Notes: generated by a model not told the origin, from the sequence alone. Positions 10,291-17,635 are shown, counted from the first letter of the stretch. The stretch is 64,000 nt of DNA from Spirochaetota bacterium (GCA_022703505.1 JAKLDN010000001.1:283389-347388), one strand, 5' to 3'. Numbers and translations: made by a program.

Positions 10291-10319
10291 TTGACGACAG
10301 TGTTACTTTGTATTACTTT
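10291..10319 (+). promoter_or_regulatory. Probable znu promoter region with a TTACTTT direct repeat
   Basis: TTGACG at 10291-10296 is a good -35 box. It is followed by two exact TTACTTT copies (10303-10309 and 10313-10319) at a 10-bp period, that is, on one face of the helix. The -10 box is not clear (TACTTT at 17-bp spacing). The repeat could be a binding site for a zinc-responsive regulator; this is inference. Confidence 0.4.
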
Positions 10320-10355
10320 CATCGTACCCTCGATTCCGATCTCTCGGGAGGCACC

Positions 10356-11276
10356 GTGCGATCATCCGAACCTAGGACTCCTTTCTTCCTCCGGGCGGCG
10401 GCCCTGGCGGTCCTGACCCTGGCCGGCGCGGCCGCGGCGGCCCAGGCCCCCCGGGTAGCCGTGAGCATCCTGCCCCAGAAGTACTTCGTGGACCGGATCT
10501 CCGAAGGCGGCGCCCGCGTCCTGGTCCTGGTAGGACCCGGCCAGAACCCCCACTCCTACGAGCCGACCCCCCGGCAGATGGCGGACCTGGGTGCCGCGGG
10601 AGCCTGGCTCACCATCGGGGTGGACTTCGAGAAGGGGCTCCTTCCGAAGGCACGGAACCTGTACCCCCGTCTTCGGCTCCTCGACACCACCGAGGGGCTG
10701 AGGTTCCGCGCCCTGGAGGCCCACTCCCACGAAGAGGATGAGGACAGCCATGAGGAGGCCGGCGAGGACGGCGACCACGAAGGGGAAGGCGGCCGGGACG
10801 TCCACGTCTGGCTGGGCCGGGAAGGCGCGAAGGCCCAGGCCCGCCACGCTCGGGACGCCCTCTCGGCCCTGGACCCCGGGAAGGCCGCCCTGTACTCCCG
10901 GACCCACGAGGCCCTGGTCCGGGACATAGACGCGGTCTTCGACGACCTGGCCGAGAGCCTGGCCCCCCTGCGGGGCAGGCCGGTGTTCGTCTACCACCCC
11001 GCCTTCGGGTATTTCCTGGACGAGTTCGGGATCGAGCAGGTCGCCGTGGAGGCGGGAGGCAAGGAACCCACCCAGAAAGGCCTGGCGTCCCTGGTCGAGA
11101 AGGCCCGCAGGGAGGGCGCCCGGGTCGTCTTCGTCCAGCCCCAGTTCTCGAAGGCCGCGGCCCGGGCCGTGGCCCAGGCCATCGGGGGAGTCGTGGTCGA
11201 GATCGACGACCTGGCCCCGGACTGGCTGGCCAACCTTCGGAAGATGGGGGACGCGCTCAAGGCCGCCGCCCGGTGA
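10356..11276 (+). CDS. znuA: Zinc ABC transporter, substrate-binding protein ZnuA
   Basis: 306 residues, GTG start preceded by GGGAGG. A signal peptide ending AAAAAQ is followed by the cluster A-I metal-binding fold: His66 in NPHSYEP, a histidine/acid-rich flexible loop (about 122-150, HSHEEDEDSHEE and onward) characteristic of zinc-specific members, then VHVW and YHPAFGYFLDEF carrying the remaining His ligands. It captures periplasmic zinc for ZnuB/ZnuC. It is the first gene of znuACB, with 89 bp between its stop and znuC. Manganese specificity is less likely because of the His-rich loop. Confidence 0.92.
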   Translation: MRSSEPRTPFFLRAAALAVLTLAGAAAAAQAPRVAVSILPQKYFVDRISEGGARVLVLVGPGQNPHSYEPTPRQMADLGAAGAWLTIGVDFEKGLLPKARNLYPRLRLLDTTEGLRFRALEAHSHEEDEDSHEEAGEDGDHEGEGGRDVHVWLGREGAKAQARHARDALSALDPGKAALYSRTHEALVRDIDAVFDDLAESLAPLRGRPVFVYHPAFGYFLDEFGIEQVAVEAGGKEPTQKGLASLVEKARREGARVVFVQPQFSKAAARAVAQAIGGVVVEIDDLAPDWLANLRKMGDALKAAAR

Positions 11277-11365
11277 GGCGCCGCCCGGTACTGCGCTGCA
11301 CGGGCTTTATCACACGGCCGTGCCCGCTTGCCCTCCGGACCCGGAGGGTCTAGGATGGGGATGCC

Positions 11366-12202
11366 ATGACCGCAAACCGCGACCGAGTCGCCTCGGCCCT
11401 CGTCCCCGGATCCCCCCACGGCCACGGACGCCCGATCGCCGTCCGCTTCGAGGGGGTGTCTTTCGCGTACGGCTCCGACCCTATCCTGGAGGACGTCTCC
11501 TTCCATATCCACGAGGGCGAGTTCGCGGCCCTGATCGGGCCGAACGGCTCAGGGAAGACGACCATCCTCCGTCTCCTCCTGGGCCTGGCCGCCCCCGCCT
11601 CGGGGCGCATCGAGGTCCTGGGGGCGCCTCCCCACACCGCCCTGGAATCCCTGGGCTACGTGCCCCAGAACGCCGCCTTCGACCCCGCCTTCCCCATCTC
11701 CGTGGCCGAGGTGGTGCGCATGGGTTGCCTTCGGGGCGGCAGCAGCCGCTACTCCCGGGAGGACCTGCGCGCCGCGGACGCCGCCCTGGAGCAGGCGGAC
11801 GTGGCGGAACTGCGGGACCGTCCCTATTCCGCCCTGTCCGGGGGACAGAGGCGCCGGGTCCTCGTGGCTCGCGCCCTTGCCGCGAACCCCCGACTCCTGG
11901 TCCTGGACGAGCCCACGGCCAACATGGACGCCGAGAGCGAGACCCGGCTCTTCCGGGCCCTGGGCGAGCTCCGGGGCCGGACCACGGTCCTCGTGGTCAC
12001 CCACGACACCCTCTTCGTGTCGGACCTGACGGACGCAGTACTCTGCGTCGGGGACCGGGACGGGCGGCCCGGATCCGTGGTGCGCCACGCCTCCATCCCG
12101 GTGGCCCGGGGCCTGGCCCCGGGGGTCTTCGGCGGGGGGGCCCGGCAGGTCCTCCACGACACGGAGATCCCTCCCGAAGCCTGCTGCGGGGAGGGGGACT
12201 AA
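11366..12202 (+). CDS. znuC: Zinc ABC transporter, ATP-binding protein ZnuC
   Basis: 278 residues. Walker A GPNGSGKTT, Q-loop VPQNAAF, signature LSGGQRRR, Walker B LLVLDEP and switch VVTHD are all present in order. The protein has a C-terminal extension of about 40 residues after the ATPase core (RGLAPGVFGGG and onward) of the sort seen in metal-type ABC ATPases. It energises zinc import through ZnuB; the stop is two bases before the znuB start. Its neighbours fix the metal assignment. Confidence 0.92.
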   Translation: MTANRDRVASALVPGSPHGHGRPIAVRFEGVSFAYGSDPILEDVSFHIHEGEFAALIGPNGSGKTTILRLLLGLAAPASGRIEVLGAPPHTALESLGYVPQNAAFDPAFPISVAEVVRMGCLRGGSSRYSREDLRAADAALEQADVAELRDRPYSALSGGQRRRVLVARALAANPRLLVLDEPTANMDAESETRLFRALGELRGRTTVLVVTHDTLFVSDLTDAVLCVGDRDGRPGSVVRHASIPVARGLAPGVFGGGARQVLHDTEIPPEACCGEGD

Positions 12203-12204
12203 AG

Positions 12205-13080
12205 ATGAGCTTCCTGGACGCCCTCCTGGACCCCGCCCTGCCCTTCGTACGGAACGCCTTCCTGGCGGGGATCCTGTCCTCGGTCCTCTTCGGGGTACTC
12301 GGTTCCGTGGTCACGGTCAAGCGGATCGCGGGGCTGGCGGGGGCCATCTCCCACGCCGTCCTGGGCGGCATCGGCTTGGCCCTGTTCCTCTCCGCCCGGG
12401 GGCTGGCGCCGGGCCTCCCCCCGATCGCGGGAGCCCTGGCCTTCGCGGTCCTGTCCGCGGCCCTGATCGGCGTCGTATCCCTCAAGGCCAAGCAGAGGGA
12501 GGACACGGTCATCAACGCCATCTGGGCGGTGGGCATGAGCGTCGGGGTCCTGTTCATCGCCAAGACCCCGGGCTACGCCGACCCCATGAGCTACCTCTTC
12601 GGGAACATCCTCCTGATCTCCGGCCGGGACCTGGTCCTGATGGCCGTCCTTTCCGCCCTGGTCGTGGCCGGGGCCTGGCGCTTCTACCCCCAGATCGAGG
12701 CATCCGCCTTCGACGAGGAGTTCGCCCGGACCCGGGGGGTCCGCACGGACGCGGTCTTCCTGGCCGTCCTGGCCGTCGTGGCGGTCTCGGTGGTGCTCCT
12801 CCAGACCTTCGTGGGCATCGTCATGGTCATCGCCATGCTCACCCTGCCCGCCGGAACCGCGGGGTTCGCGGCCCGGAATCTCCGGGGGATGATGGTCCTG
12901 GCGTCCCTGTTGTCCGCGGTCTTTTCGGTGGGCGGCCTGGCCCTGTCCTGGGAGACCGACCTGCCCTCCGGAGCCGTCGTCGTGGTCCTGTCGGGAGCCG
13001 TCTTTCTGGGGGCCTCGGGAATCCGGATGCTGGTCACCCGTACATCCCGGCCGAAGGCGGAGCGTCCGGACGGGAAATAA
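12205..13080 (+). CDS. znuB: Zinc ABC transporter, permease ZnuB
   Basis: 291 residues with about eight hydrophobic segments and the ABC-3 family pattern, including VTVKRIAGLAGAISHAVLGG near the N-terminus, the metal-path GISHA-like motif in variant form (AISHAVLG), and TLPAGTAG near residue 215. It starts two bases after the znuC stop. It forms the membrane channel of the ZnuABC importer. It is the last gene of the operon; no T-tract terminator follows. Confidence 0.93.
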   Translation: MSFLDALLDPALPFVRNAFLAGILSSVLFGVLGSVVTVKRIAGLAGAISHAVLGGIGLALFLSARGLAPGLPPIAGALAFAVLSAALIGVVSLKAKQREDTVINAIWAVGMSVGVLFIAKTPGYADPMSYLFGNILLISGRDLVLMAVLSALVVAGAWRFYPQIEASAFDEEFARTRGVRTDAVFLAVLAVVAVSVVLLQTFVGIVMVIAMLTLPAGTAGFAARNLRGMMVLASLLSAVFSVGGLALSWETDLPSGAVVVVLSGAVFLGASGIRMLVTRTSRPKAERPDGK

Positions 13081-13162
13081 TTTCCCACCGGGGTGGAAAA
13101 ACTTCCCGGAACAATCGTACGAAATACTAAAAAAGCGCTTGATCACGCCAATTTCTCAGGAT

Positions 13163-13304
13163 AATCAGAACAGGATGATCATGATTTCATATAGATTAAC
13201 ATGATTCTTATTCTCTCTCATGTTTATATTTTTATTCCATTTCTATAAATATTTAGATTCTTAATCTTGTTAATCCTGTACATCATGAAAATCCTGTTCT
13301 GATT
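13163..13304. repeat. AT-rich inverted-repeat island in the znuB/13.4-kb intergenic region
   Basis: A sharply AT-rich block within GC-rich DNA. The ends are a perfect 14-bp inverted repeat, AATCAGAACAGGAT (13163-13176) against ATCCTGTTCTGATT (13291-13304), extending imperfectly inwards for about 40 bp (TCATGAT, GATTAACA-type words). There is no coding potential and no transposase. The whole znuB-to-next-gene gap (13081-13412) is otherwise unremarkable apart from the sigma-54 promoter. It resembles a MITE-like or AATCCTGTT/ATCATG-type dispersed repeat, or an upstream activator region. Confidence 0.7.
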
Positions 13305-13321
13305 TTTTCAAAAAATTCGAC

Positions 13322-13338
13322 TTGGCACGGCGATTGCA
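13322..13338 (+). promoter_or_regulatory. Consensus sigma-54 (RpoN) promoter
   Basis: The sequence TTGGCACGGCGATTGCA matches YTGGCACGRNNNTTGCW at every fixed position, with GG at 13324-13325 and GC at 13336-13337 exactly ten bases apart. Transcription should begin near 13350, giving a leader of about 60 nt with two stem-loops (13347-13369 and 13368-13385) before the start codon. Confidence 0.8.
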
Positions 13339-13412
13339 ATATATAAGGTGTCGGAAGGAAACCGGCACCGATCCTTGAGGATCGGGACTGAGTGAACCAC
13401 AAGGAGTTCCAT

Positions 13413-13880
13413 ATGAAGCGCGCAATCATCGTAGTCCTGGCCGTCGCCGTCGCGGCCTCCGCCGTGTCCGCCCAGGGATGGGCCCCGGGCTTCCGCGGCC
13501 CCGGCCCCGGCGCCTACGCCGCCCCCGCGGCCCCCGCCGAGACCGTAAAGATCGAAGGCAAGCTCGCCCTGGTCAACGCCCACCCCGCGGTGGTCGTGAA
13601 GGACAAGACCTACTACGTGGGCATCCCCGGCCGGCTCTTCGGTTTCGTGGACGGCCTCAAGGAAGGCGCCCAGGTCAAGCTCGAGGGGTACGAGCAGCCC
13701 CTGCCGTACGCGACGAACGTCGCGATGTTCCACGTCGTCAAGTTGACCGTCGGCGGCCGGGAGATCGACCTCTCCCAGTCCTTCGGCTACGGCCGCGGGA
13801 TGATGGGCGCCTACGGCCCGGCCGGCGACTACGGCCCCATGGGCCGGGGCATGATGCCCGGCGGGCGCGGCCGCTGGTAA
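13413..13880 (+). CDS. Small secreted protein of unknown function under sigma-54 control
   Basis: 155 residues beginning MKRAIIVV. The start is chosen because AAGGAG lies six bases upstream; an in-frame GTG at 13392 lacks this. A signal peptide is cleaved after AVSA. The mature part has an Ala/Pro/Gly-rich linker, then a compact beta-rich segment (KIEGKLALVNAHPAVVVKDK, YYVGIP, LKEGAQVKLEGYE) suggestive of an OB-like or SH3-like fold, then a Gly/Met/Tyr-rich tail (GYGRGMMGAYGPAG, GRGMMPGGRGRW). The tail could bind metal or another polymer; this is a guess. It is a single-gene transcription unit bounded by a sigma-54 promoter and a strong terminator. Confidence 0.8.
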   Translation: MKRAIIVVLAVAVAASAVSAQGWAPGFRGPGPGAYAAPAAPAETVKIEGKLALVNAHPAVVVKDKTYYVGIPGRLFGFVDGLKEGAQVKLEGYEQPLPYATNVAMFHVVKLTVGGREIDLSQSFGYGRGMMGAYGPAGDYGPMGRGMMPGGRGRW

Positions 13881-13918
13881 GCCGCTCCGGCGTCCCCGAC
13901 GACGCCGAACGAAGGTTC

Positions 13919-13954
13919 GACCCCGGCCGGGATCCCCGGCCGGGGTCCTTTTTT
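13919..13954 (+). terminator. Rho-independent terminator of the small secreted protein gene
   Basis: Twelve-base-pair GC stem (13919-13930 with 13936-13947), a 5-nt loop, then C and six T residues. It ends the sigma-54 transcript 39 bp after the stop. Confidence 0.9.
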
Positions 13955-13981
13955 GCCCGGGCCCGCCGTACCGAGGACAAG

Positions 13982-14009
13982 AAAAAAGCCGCCTTAAAAG
14001 GCGGCTTTT
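13982..14009. terminator. Bidirectional terminator between the 13.4-kb gene and rpmB
   Basis: Stem AGCCGCCTT/AAGGCGGCT flanked by an A-tract on the left and a T-tract on the right, so it works on both strands. It is the natural terminator for rpmB on the minus strand. Confidence 0.85.
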
Positions 14010-14028
14010 CACGCGGTCCGAGGCTCGA

Positions 14029-14220
14029 TCAGACGTACTTTACGATCTTGCCGGCCTTCAGACAGCGGGTGCAGACCTTGACCGTCAGGACGGTGCCCTC
14101 GATCAGCGTCCGCACCTGGACGAGGTTGGGTTTCCAGACCCGGTTGGTCCTGTTCTTGGCGTGGGACACGTTGTGTCCGAAGGTGGTGCCCTTCCCGCAG
14201 ATATCGCATCGTCTAGCCAT
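14029..14220 (-). CDS. rpmB: 50S ribosomal protein L28
   Basis: 63 residues, start [10 protein letters not shown] with GGAG upstream. The longer in-frame extension to 14397 is repeat DNA. It carries the L28 signature ([22 protein letters not shown], given here in part) and the zinc-ribbon form with paired cysteines (CDIC near the N-terminus and CTRC near the C-terminus). It is part of the large ribosomal subunit. It stands alone, without rpmG. A well-formed promoter lies just upstream. Confidence 0.96.
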   Translation of the reverse strand: MARRCDICGKGTTFGHNVSHAKNRTNRVWKPNLVQVRTLIEGTVLTVKVCTRCLKAGKIVKYV

Positions 14221-14255
14221 ATCGGTCTTCTCCGGTTGTGCGAATTGGTTCGCGT

Positions 14256-14284
14256 AGTATAGCGATGAGGGCGGGGAGTGTAAA
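14256..14284 (-). promoter_or_regulatory. rpmB promoter, TTTACA-17-TATACT
   Basis: On the minus strand TTTACA (14279-14284) and TATACT (14256-14261) are separated by 17 bp. The predicted start is about 30 nt before the rpmB ATG. The -35 box is only 8 bp from the heptamer array that begins at 14293. Confidence 0.75.
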
Positions 14285-14292
14285 GTAGGTCC

Positions 14293-14418
14293 GTGGACGG
14301 TGGTCGGTGGACAGTGATCGGAAATGGCAGAAGACTGCGGAAACACACCCCGCCTTGGCGGGATTTCTGACCGAACCATCGTGTCGCTTCCGTCCACTGT
14401 TCACCGTCCACCGTTCAC
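14293..14418. repeat. Inverted pair of heptamer arrays between rpmB and ffh
   Basis: Left arm: four 7-bp units GTGGACG, GTGGTCG, GTGGACA, GTGATCG (14293-14320). Right arm: four units CGTCCAC, TGTTCAC, CGTCCAC, CGTTCAC (14391-14418), the reverse complement type. The arms are separated by about 70 bp containing GGAAATGGCAGAAG next to the left arm and a CCCGCC/GGCGGG hairpin. The right arm runs into the 3-prime end of ffh and encodes its last residues (SVNGGR). The layout suggests a long stem-loop. Confidence 0.85.
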
Positions 14419-15744
14419 CGACATCTTCGCCCACGCCTGGGCTTCCCGGCCCCGGCCCCGGGCCATCTTCTTCATCATGGTCCGGGTCTTCTCGAACTTC
14501 TTGAGGAGCCGGGCCACCTCCGCCACGGAGGTCCCGGAGCCCCGGGCGATCCGGGAGCGACGGGACGGCCCGATGATCAGATAGTTGGCCCGTTCCTTCC
14601 GAGTCATGGAGGTCAGGATGGCTTCCTCCCGCCGGAGCTCTCCCTCGTCGATCTGATCCTCCGAAATCTGGCCCGCGGCCCCGGGGATCATGTCCAGGAC
14701 CCCCTTCAGGGAGCCCATCTTCTTCATGCGCCGGAGCTGGTCCAGGTAGTCCTCCAGGGTGAGCCCCTCCTCGGACATCTTACGCTGGAGCTCCTCGGCC
14801 TCCCGGGCGTCGAACTGCTCCTGGGCCTTCTCCACCAGGGAGACGATGTCGCCCATGCCCAGGATTCGGCCGGCGATCCGGTCCGGATGGAAGGGCTCCA
14901 GGCCGTCGGGACGCTCGGAGACGCCGATGAACTTGACGGCCTTCCCGGTCACGCTCTTCAGGGACAGGGCCGCCCCGCCCCGGGCGTCGGAATCGAACTT
15001 GGAGAGTATGACGCCGGACACGCCCACCTTCTCGTCGAAGACCTTGGCGATGTCCACCGCGGCCTGGCCCGTCATGGCGTCCGCCACCAGGAGGGCCTCG
15101 TCGGGCTTGACGGCGTCCCGGATCCGGACCAGCTGGTCCATCATCGCCTCGTCGATCTCCAGGCGGCCCGCGGTATCCACGATCAGGGTGTCGAAGAGCC
15201 CCTTTTTCGCTCGATCCAGGGCCGCACGCGCCACCTTCACGGGGTCCTTGGCGCCGTCTTCCTTGTAGACCTCGACGCCGATCTGCGATCCCAGGACCGA
15301 GAGCTGTTCCACCGCGGCGGGGCGCACCAGGTCGCAGGCGGCCAGGAGGACCTTTCGTCCCTTGCCCTTGAGATGATGGGCCAGCTTGGCCGCAGTCGTG
15401 GTCTTTCCGGAGCCCTGGAGGCCCAGGAGGAGGATTACCGAGACGACGTCGGGGCCCCGGAGCTGGAGTTCCTGGCGGGTGTCCCCCAGGAGGGCGACCA
15501 TCTTGTCGTGGACGATCTTGACGAACTGCTGGCCCGGGGAGACCGCGCGGAGGACCTTCTCGCCCTTGGCTTCCTCGATGGTGGAATTGACGAAGCGGCG
15601 GACCACCCGAAGGTTGACGTCCGCCTCCAGGAGGGCCAGCTTGATCTGCTCGACCGCCTCCTCGATGTTCTTTTCGCTGATGGACGACTTGCCGCCGATG
15701 GTGCGGAGGACGTCCCCGAATTTCTGGGTGAGCCGTTCGAGCAT
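14401..15744 (-). CDS. ffh: Signal recognition particle GTPase Ffh
   Basis: 447 residues. N-domain helices are followed by the G domain (P-loop LGLQGSGKTT at 108-117, DTAGR, TKFD-like SKFD) and the methionine-rich M domain (MKKMGSLKGVLDMIPG, SRRSRIARGSG). It binds 4.5S RNA and signal sequences and delivers ribosomes to FtsY. The length is normal for the family. The final residues SVNGGR are encoded by the heptamer repeat array, so the natural C-terminus appears to have been extended or replaced by the repeat. No SRP RNA gene was seen nearby. Confidence 0.97.
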   Translation of the reverse strand: MLERLTQKFGDVLRTIGGKSSISEKNIEEAVEQIKLALLEADVNLRVVRRFVNSTIEEAKGEKVLRAVSPGQQFVKIVHDKMVALLGDTRQELQLRGPDVVSVILLLGLQGSGKTTTAAKLAHHLKGKGRKVLLAACDLVRPAAVEQLSVLGSQIGVEVYKEDGAKDPVKVARAALDRAKKGLFDTLIVDTAGRLEIDEAMMDQLVRIRDAVKPDEALLVADAMTGQAAVDIAKVFDEKVGVSGVILSKFDSDARGGAALSLKSVTGKAVKFIGVSERPDGLEPFHPDRIAGRILGMGDIVSLVEKAQEQFDAREAEELQRKMSEEGLTLEDYLDQLRRMKKMGSLKGVLDMIPGAAGQISEDQIDEGELRREEAILTSMTRKERANYLIIGPSRRSRIARGSGTSVAEVARLLKKFEKTRTMMKKMARGRGREAQAWAKMSVNGGR

Positions 15745-15822
15745 GGATTCCTCGCGGAAAGGGTATTGCCGGCGCGACGGCCGCGGCGGATGCGAGTATG
15801 TCCCGTCCCGGGCGGGCGCGTC

Positions 15823-15968
15823 TAGGAGCCTGTCGGATTTGTGGACTTTTTACGCCAGTAGGCGTAAAAAGTCCCGATTATCGGGCTCCTTTGGGAGTTT
15901 GCGAGGTAGGAAAATCGCAAGTATGCGATTTTCCTTTGGTTTTCGTGGGCGGGCCCGACAAACTCCTA
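15823..15968. repeat. 146-bp two-module palindromic element
   Basis: The ends are inverted (TAGGAGCCTGTCGG at the left, CCGACAAACTCCTA at the right). Inside are two modules. Module 1 (15824-15890) is AGGAGCC...GGCTCCT around a perfect 13-bp hairpin (15844-15856 with 15861-15873). Module 2 (15894-15966) is GGAGTTTG...CAAACTCC around a perfect 11-bp hairpin (15909-15919 with 15924-15934). Both inner hairpins have the same AGTA loop. It has no coding capacity. It lies between the ffh start and the HD-domain gene. A related TATCGGGCTCCT word occurs near position 66. Confidence 0.8.
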
Positions 15969-15988
15969 GCGCCCGGAGTGACCCGGGA

Positions 15989-16555
15989 TCACAAGGTTCC
16001 TTTAAGGCCCACCGCCTCCGAGGCGTCCCGGAGGGCCAGGATGGTCTCGCCGATGAGCTCGTCCAGGGAGAGGCCGAGCATCGCGGCTCCCTTCTCGATC
16101 ACGGACCGGTCCACCTTGGCGGCGAAGGCCGCGGCGCCCCACTTCTTCCGGACGCTCTTCACCTCCATGTCCAGGACGCTCCGGGAGGGCCGGACGAAGG
16201 CGCAGGCGGCGATGAAGCCCGTGAGCTCGTCCACGGCGTACAGGACCTTCTCCATGTCCGATTTCGGCTCCACGTCGGTGCAAAGGCCCCAGCCGTGGCT
16301 CTCCACGGCCCGGATGAAGTCCTCCGGGAGGCCCGCCCCGGCCAGGAGGGTCCGGGCATGCTTCAGGTGCTCCTCGGGCCAGCGCTCGTAGTCGATGTCG
16401 TGCAGGAGTCCCACCAGGCCCCACCAGTCCGGGTCCTGCCCGTACCGGACCGCGAACCGCCGGAGGGCCGCCTCCACGGAAAGGGCGTGCCGGAACAGGG
16501 ATTCGTCCTGATTGTGGGTCCTCCAGAGCCGGATGGCTTCGTCGCGGTTCAGCAT
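15989..16555 (-). CDS. HD-domain phosphohydrolase-like protein
   Basis: 188 residues. MLNRDEA start with a GGAGGAG Shine-Dalgarno sequence. The HD signature is intact: His23 (FRHALSVE), HD at 52-53 (LLHDIDYERWPEEH) and further His/Asp residues (AVDELTGFI). The family hydrolyses phosphate monoesters or diesters, mostly of nucleotides; this compact type, with HDIDYE and a downstream SHG, is widespread as a predicted hydrolase with no fixed substrate. It is transcribed in the same direction as ffh but from its own start, with the palindromic element between them. Confidence 0.85.
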   Translation of the reverse strand: MLNRDEAIRLWRTHNQDESLFRHALSVEAALRRFAVRYGQDPDWWGLVGLLHDIDYERWPEEHLKHARTLLAGAGLPEDFIRAVESHGWGLCTDVEPKSDMEKVLYAVDELTGFIAACAFVRPSRSVLDMEVKSVRKKWGAAAFAAKVDRSVIEKGAAMLGLSLDELIGETILALRDASEAVGLKGTL

Positions 16556-16626
16556 ATCTCCTCCGGGCCCCAGTGTACGATGCCCGGGTCCCGGGCGCAA
16601 GGGCGCCGGGCTCCCGCGGGCGGGGC

Positions 16627-16654
16627 TTGACGATCTCCGAAATCTCCATAAAAT
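16627..16654 (+). promoter_or_regulatory. Promoter of the lytic transglycosylase gene, TTGACG-16-TAAAAT
   Basis: TTGACG at 16627-16632 and TAAAAT at 16649-16654 with a 16-bp spacer, giving a leader of about 110 nt. It lies in the 216-bp gap between divergent genes. Confidence 0.65.
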
Positions 16655-16771
16655 GGGGACCCGTCGCGCGGGCCTCCGGGCCCCGATTCCTCCGGCCCCC
16701 CGGCCGGCCCTATTTCGAAATGCAGCGGGTCCCCTCGGGCCCGATTCCAAATCGTCAGGAGCATCGATCGC

Positions 16772-17512
16772 ATGCCCGTTCCCACTTCTCGAACCCTGTT
16801 TCGCAGTTTGGCGGTCCTGGCCGCGGCGTTGGCCGCCGCTTCCCTCACGGTCGTCGTATCGTCCTGCATGTCCTCCGTGACCGCCGTGGAACCGGAAGCC
16901 TACGTCCCCGAGGAGTTCCGTAAGTTCTCCTCCTACGACGAGACCGAGTACGTCCAGGCCTTCCGGAGCCACGCCCCCGAGGATTTCATCGCCGCGGGCT
17001 ACGGGAACCCCCTGTACCGGGAATCGGTCCTGGCCTTCTTCTCCAGCATCACCAAGTCCACCGAGATCGCCCAGGCCATCCTGGACAACGCCGTCGAGTA
17101 CTCGGTCCCCGTCTCCCTGGCCTTCGCCCTGGCCTTCGAGGAGAGCCAGTTCCACCCCCGGGCGATCAACCGCAACGCCGAGAGCGTGGACCGAGGACTC
17201 TTCCAGCTTAATTCCAAGTCCTTCCCGAACATGACCATCGAGCAGTTCTACGACCCCGTCCTGAACGCGAAGAAGGGGATCGCCCATCTGGCCTACTGCC
17301 TGGATGAGGGCGGGAACGAAGTGGCGGCCCTGGCCATCTACAACGCCGGGTACGGCCGGGTATCCAAGGGCGGCACGCCCCGGAAAACCCTCGATTACAT
17401 CTCCCGGATCACCAAGTACGCCTCGAATTTGGAGGCCCTCTTCGAGGCCCAGGTGCTGGCCCGGAGAATCGCGGCGGCGAAGGACGGGACGCGGGGGACG
17501 AAGGTGGAATGA
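16772..17512 (+). CDS. Lytic murein transglycosylase, SLT-type lipoprotein
   Basis: 246 residues. The signal sequence has a lipobox-like VVSSC, with Cys32 as probable lipidation site. The SLT domain spans about 105-240: catalytic Glu124 in FEESQFHPRAIN, then RGLFQLNSKSF and AALAIYNAGYGRV. It cleaves peptidoglycan glycan strands with anhydro-muramic acid formation, at the inner face of the envelope. The gene end (KVE then stop) runs straight into an octamer repeat array. It is convergent with lplA. Confidence 0.9.
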   Translation: MPVPTSRTLFRSLAVLAAALAAASLTVVVSSCMSSVTAVEPEAYVPEEFRKFSSYDETEYVQAFRSHAPEDFIAAGYGNPLYRESVLAFFSSITKSTEIAQAILDNAVEYSVPVSLAFALAFEESQFHPRAINRNAESVDRGLFQLNSKSFPNMTIEQFYDPVLNAKKGIAHLAYCLDEGGNEVAALAIYNAGYGRVSKGGTPRKTLDYISRITKYASNLEALFEAQVLARRIAAAKDGTRGTKVE

Positions 17513-17515
17513 AAG

Positions 17516-17635
17516 TAGGTGAATAGGTGAATAGGTGAATAAGTGAATGGGTGAATGGGTGAAGAGCCGGCCGATGGAGTTCATAGCTATTACCCCGACC
17601 GTCCTATTCACGATTCACTATTCACCCATTCACTT
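17516..17635. repeat. Inverted octamer arrays between the transglycosylase gene and lplA
   Basis: Left arm: six 8-bp units (TAGGTGAA three times, TAAGTGAA, TGGGTGAA twice; 17516-17563). Right arm: TTCAC-based units of 7-8 bp (TTCACGA, TTCACTA, TTCACCCA, TTCACTT; 17607-17635). The arms are complementary and enclose about 43 bp. The right arm contains the stop codon of lplA. Confidence 0.85.

Noticed and set aside
10291-10319. Zur box of the Gram-negative type
   Set aside because: The sequence is a direct repeat, not the palindrome expected, so no Zur assignment is made.
13081-13412. Insertion sequence in the AT-rich gap
   Set aside because: Inverted ends are present but there is no transposase, no target duplication seen, and only about 140 bp inside.
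13392-13412. Upstream GTG as start of the 13.4-kb secreted protein
   Set aside because: The AAGGAG at 13401-13406 serves the ATG at 13413 and would lie inside the longer form, and the signal peptide begins at MKRAIIVV.
15745-15988. SRP RNA or other known ncRNA upstream of ffh
   Set aside because: The structured element has two modules but lacks the conserved SRP Alu/S-domain motifs.
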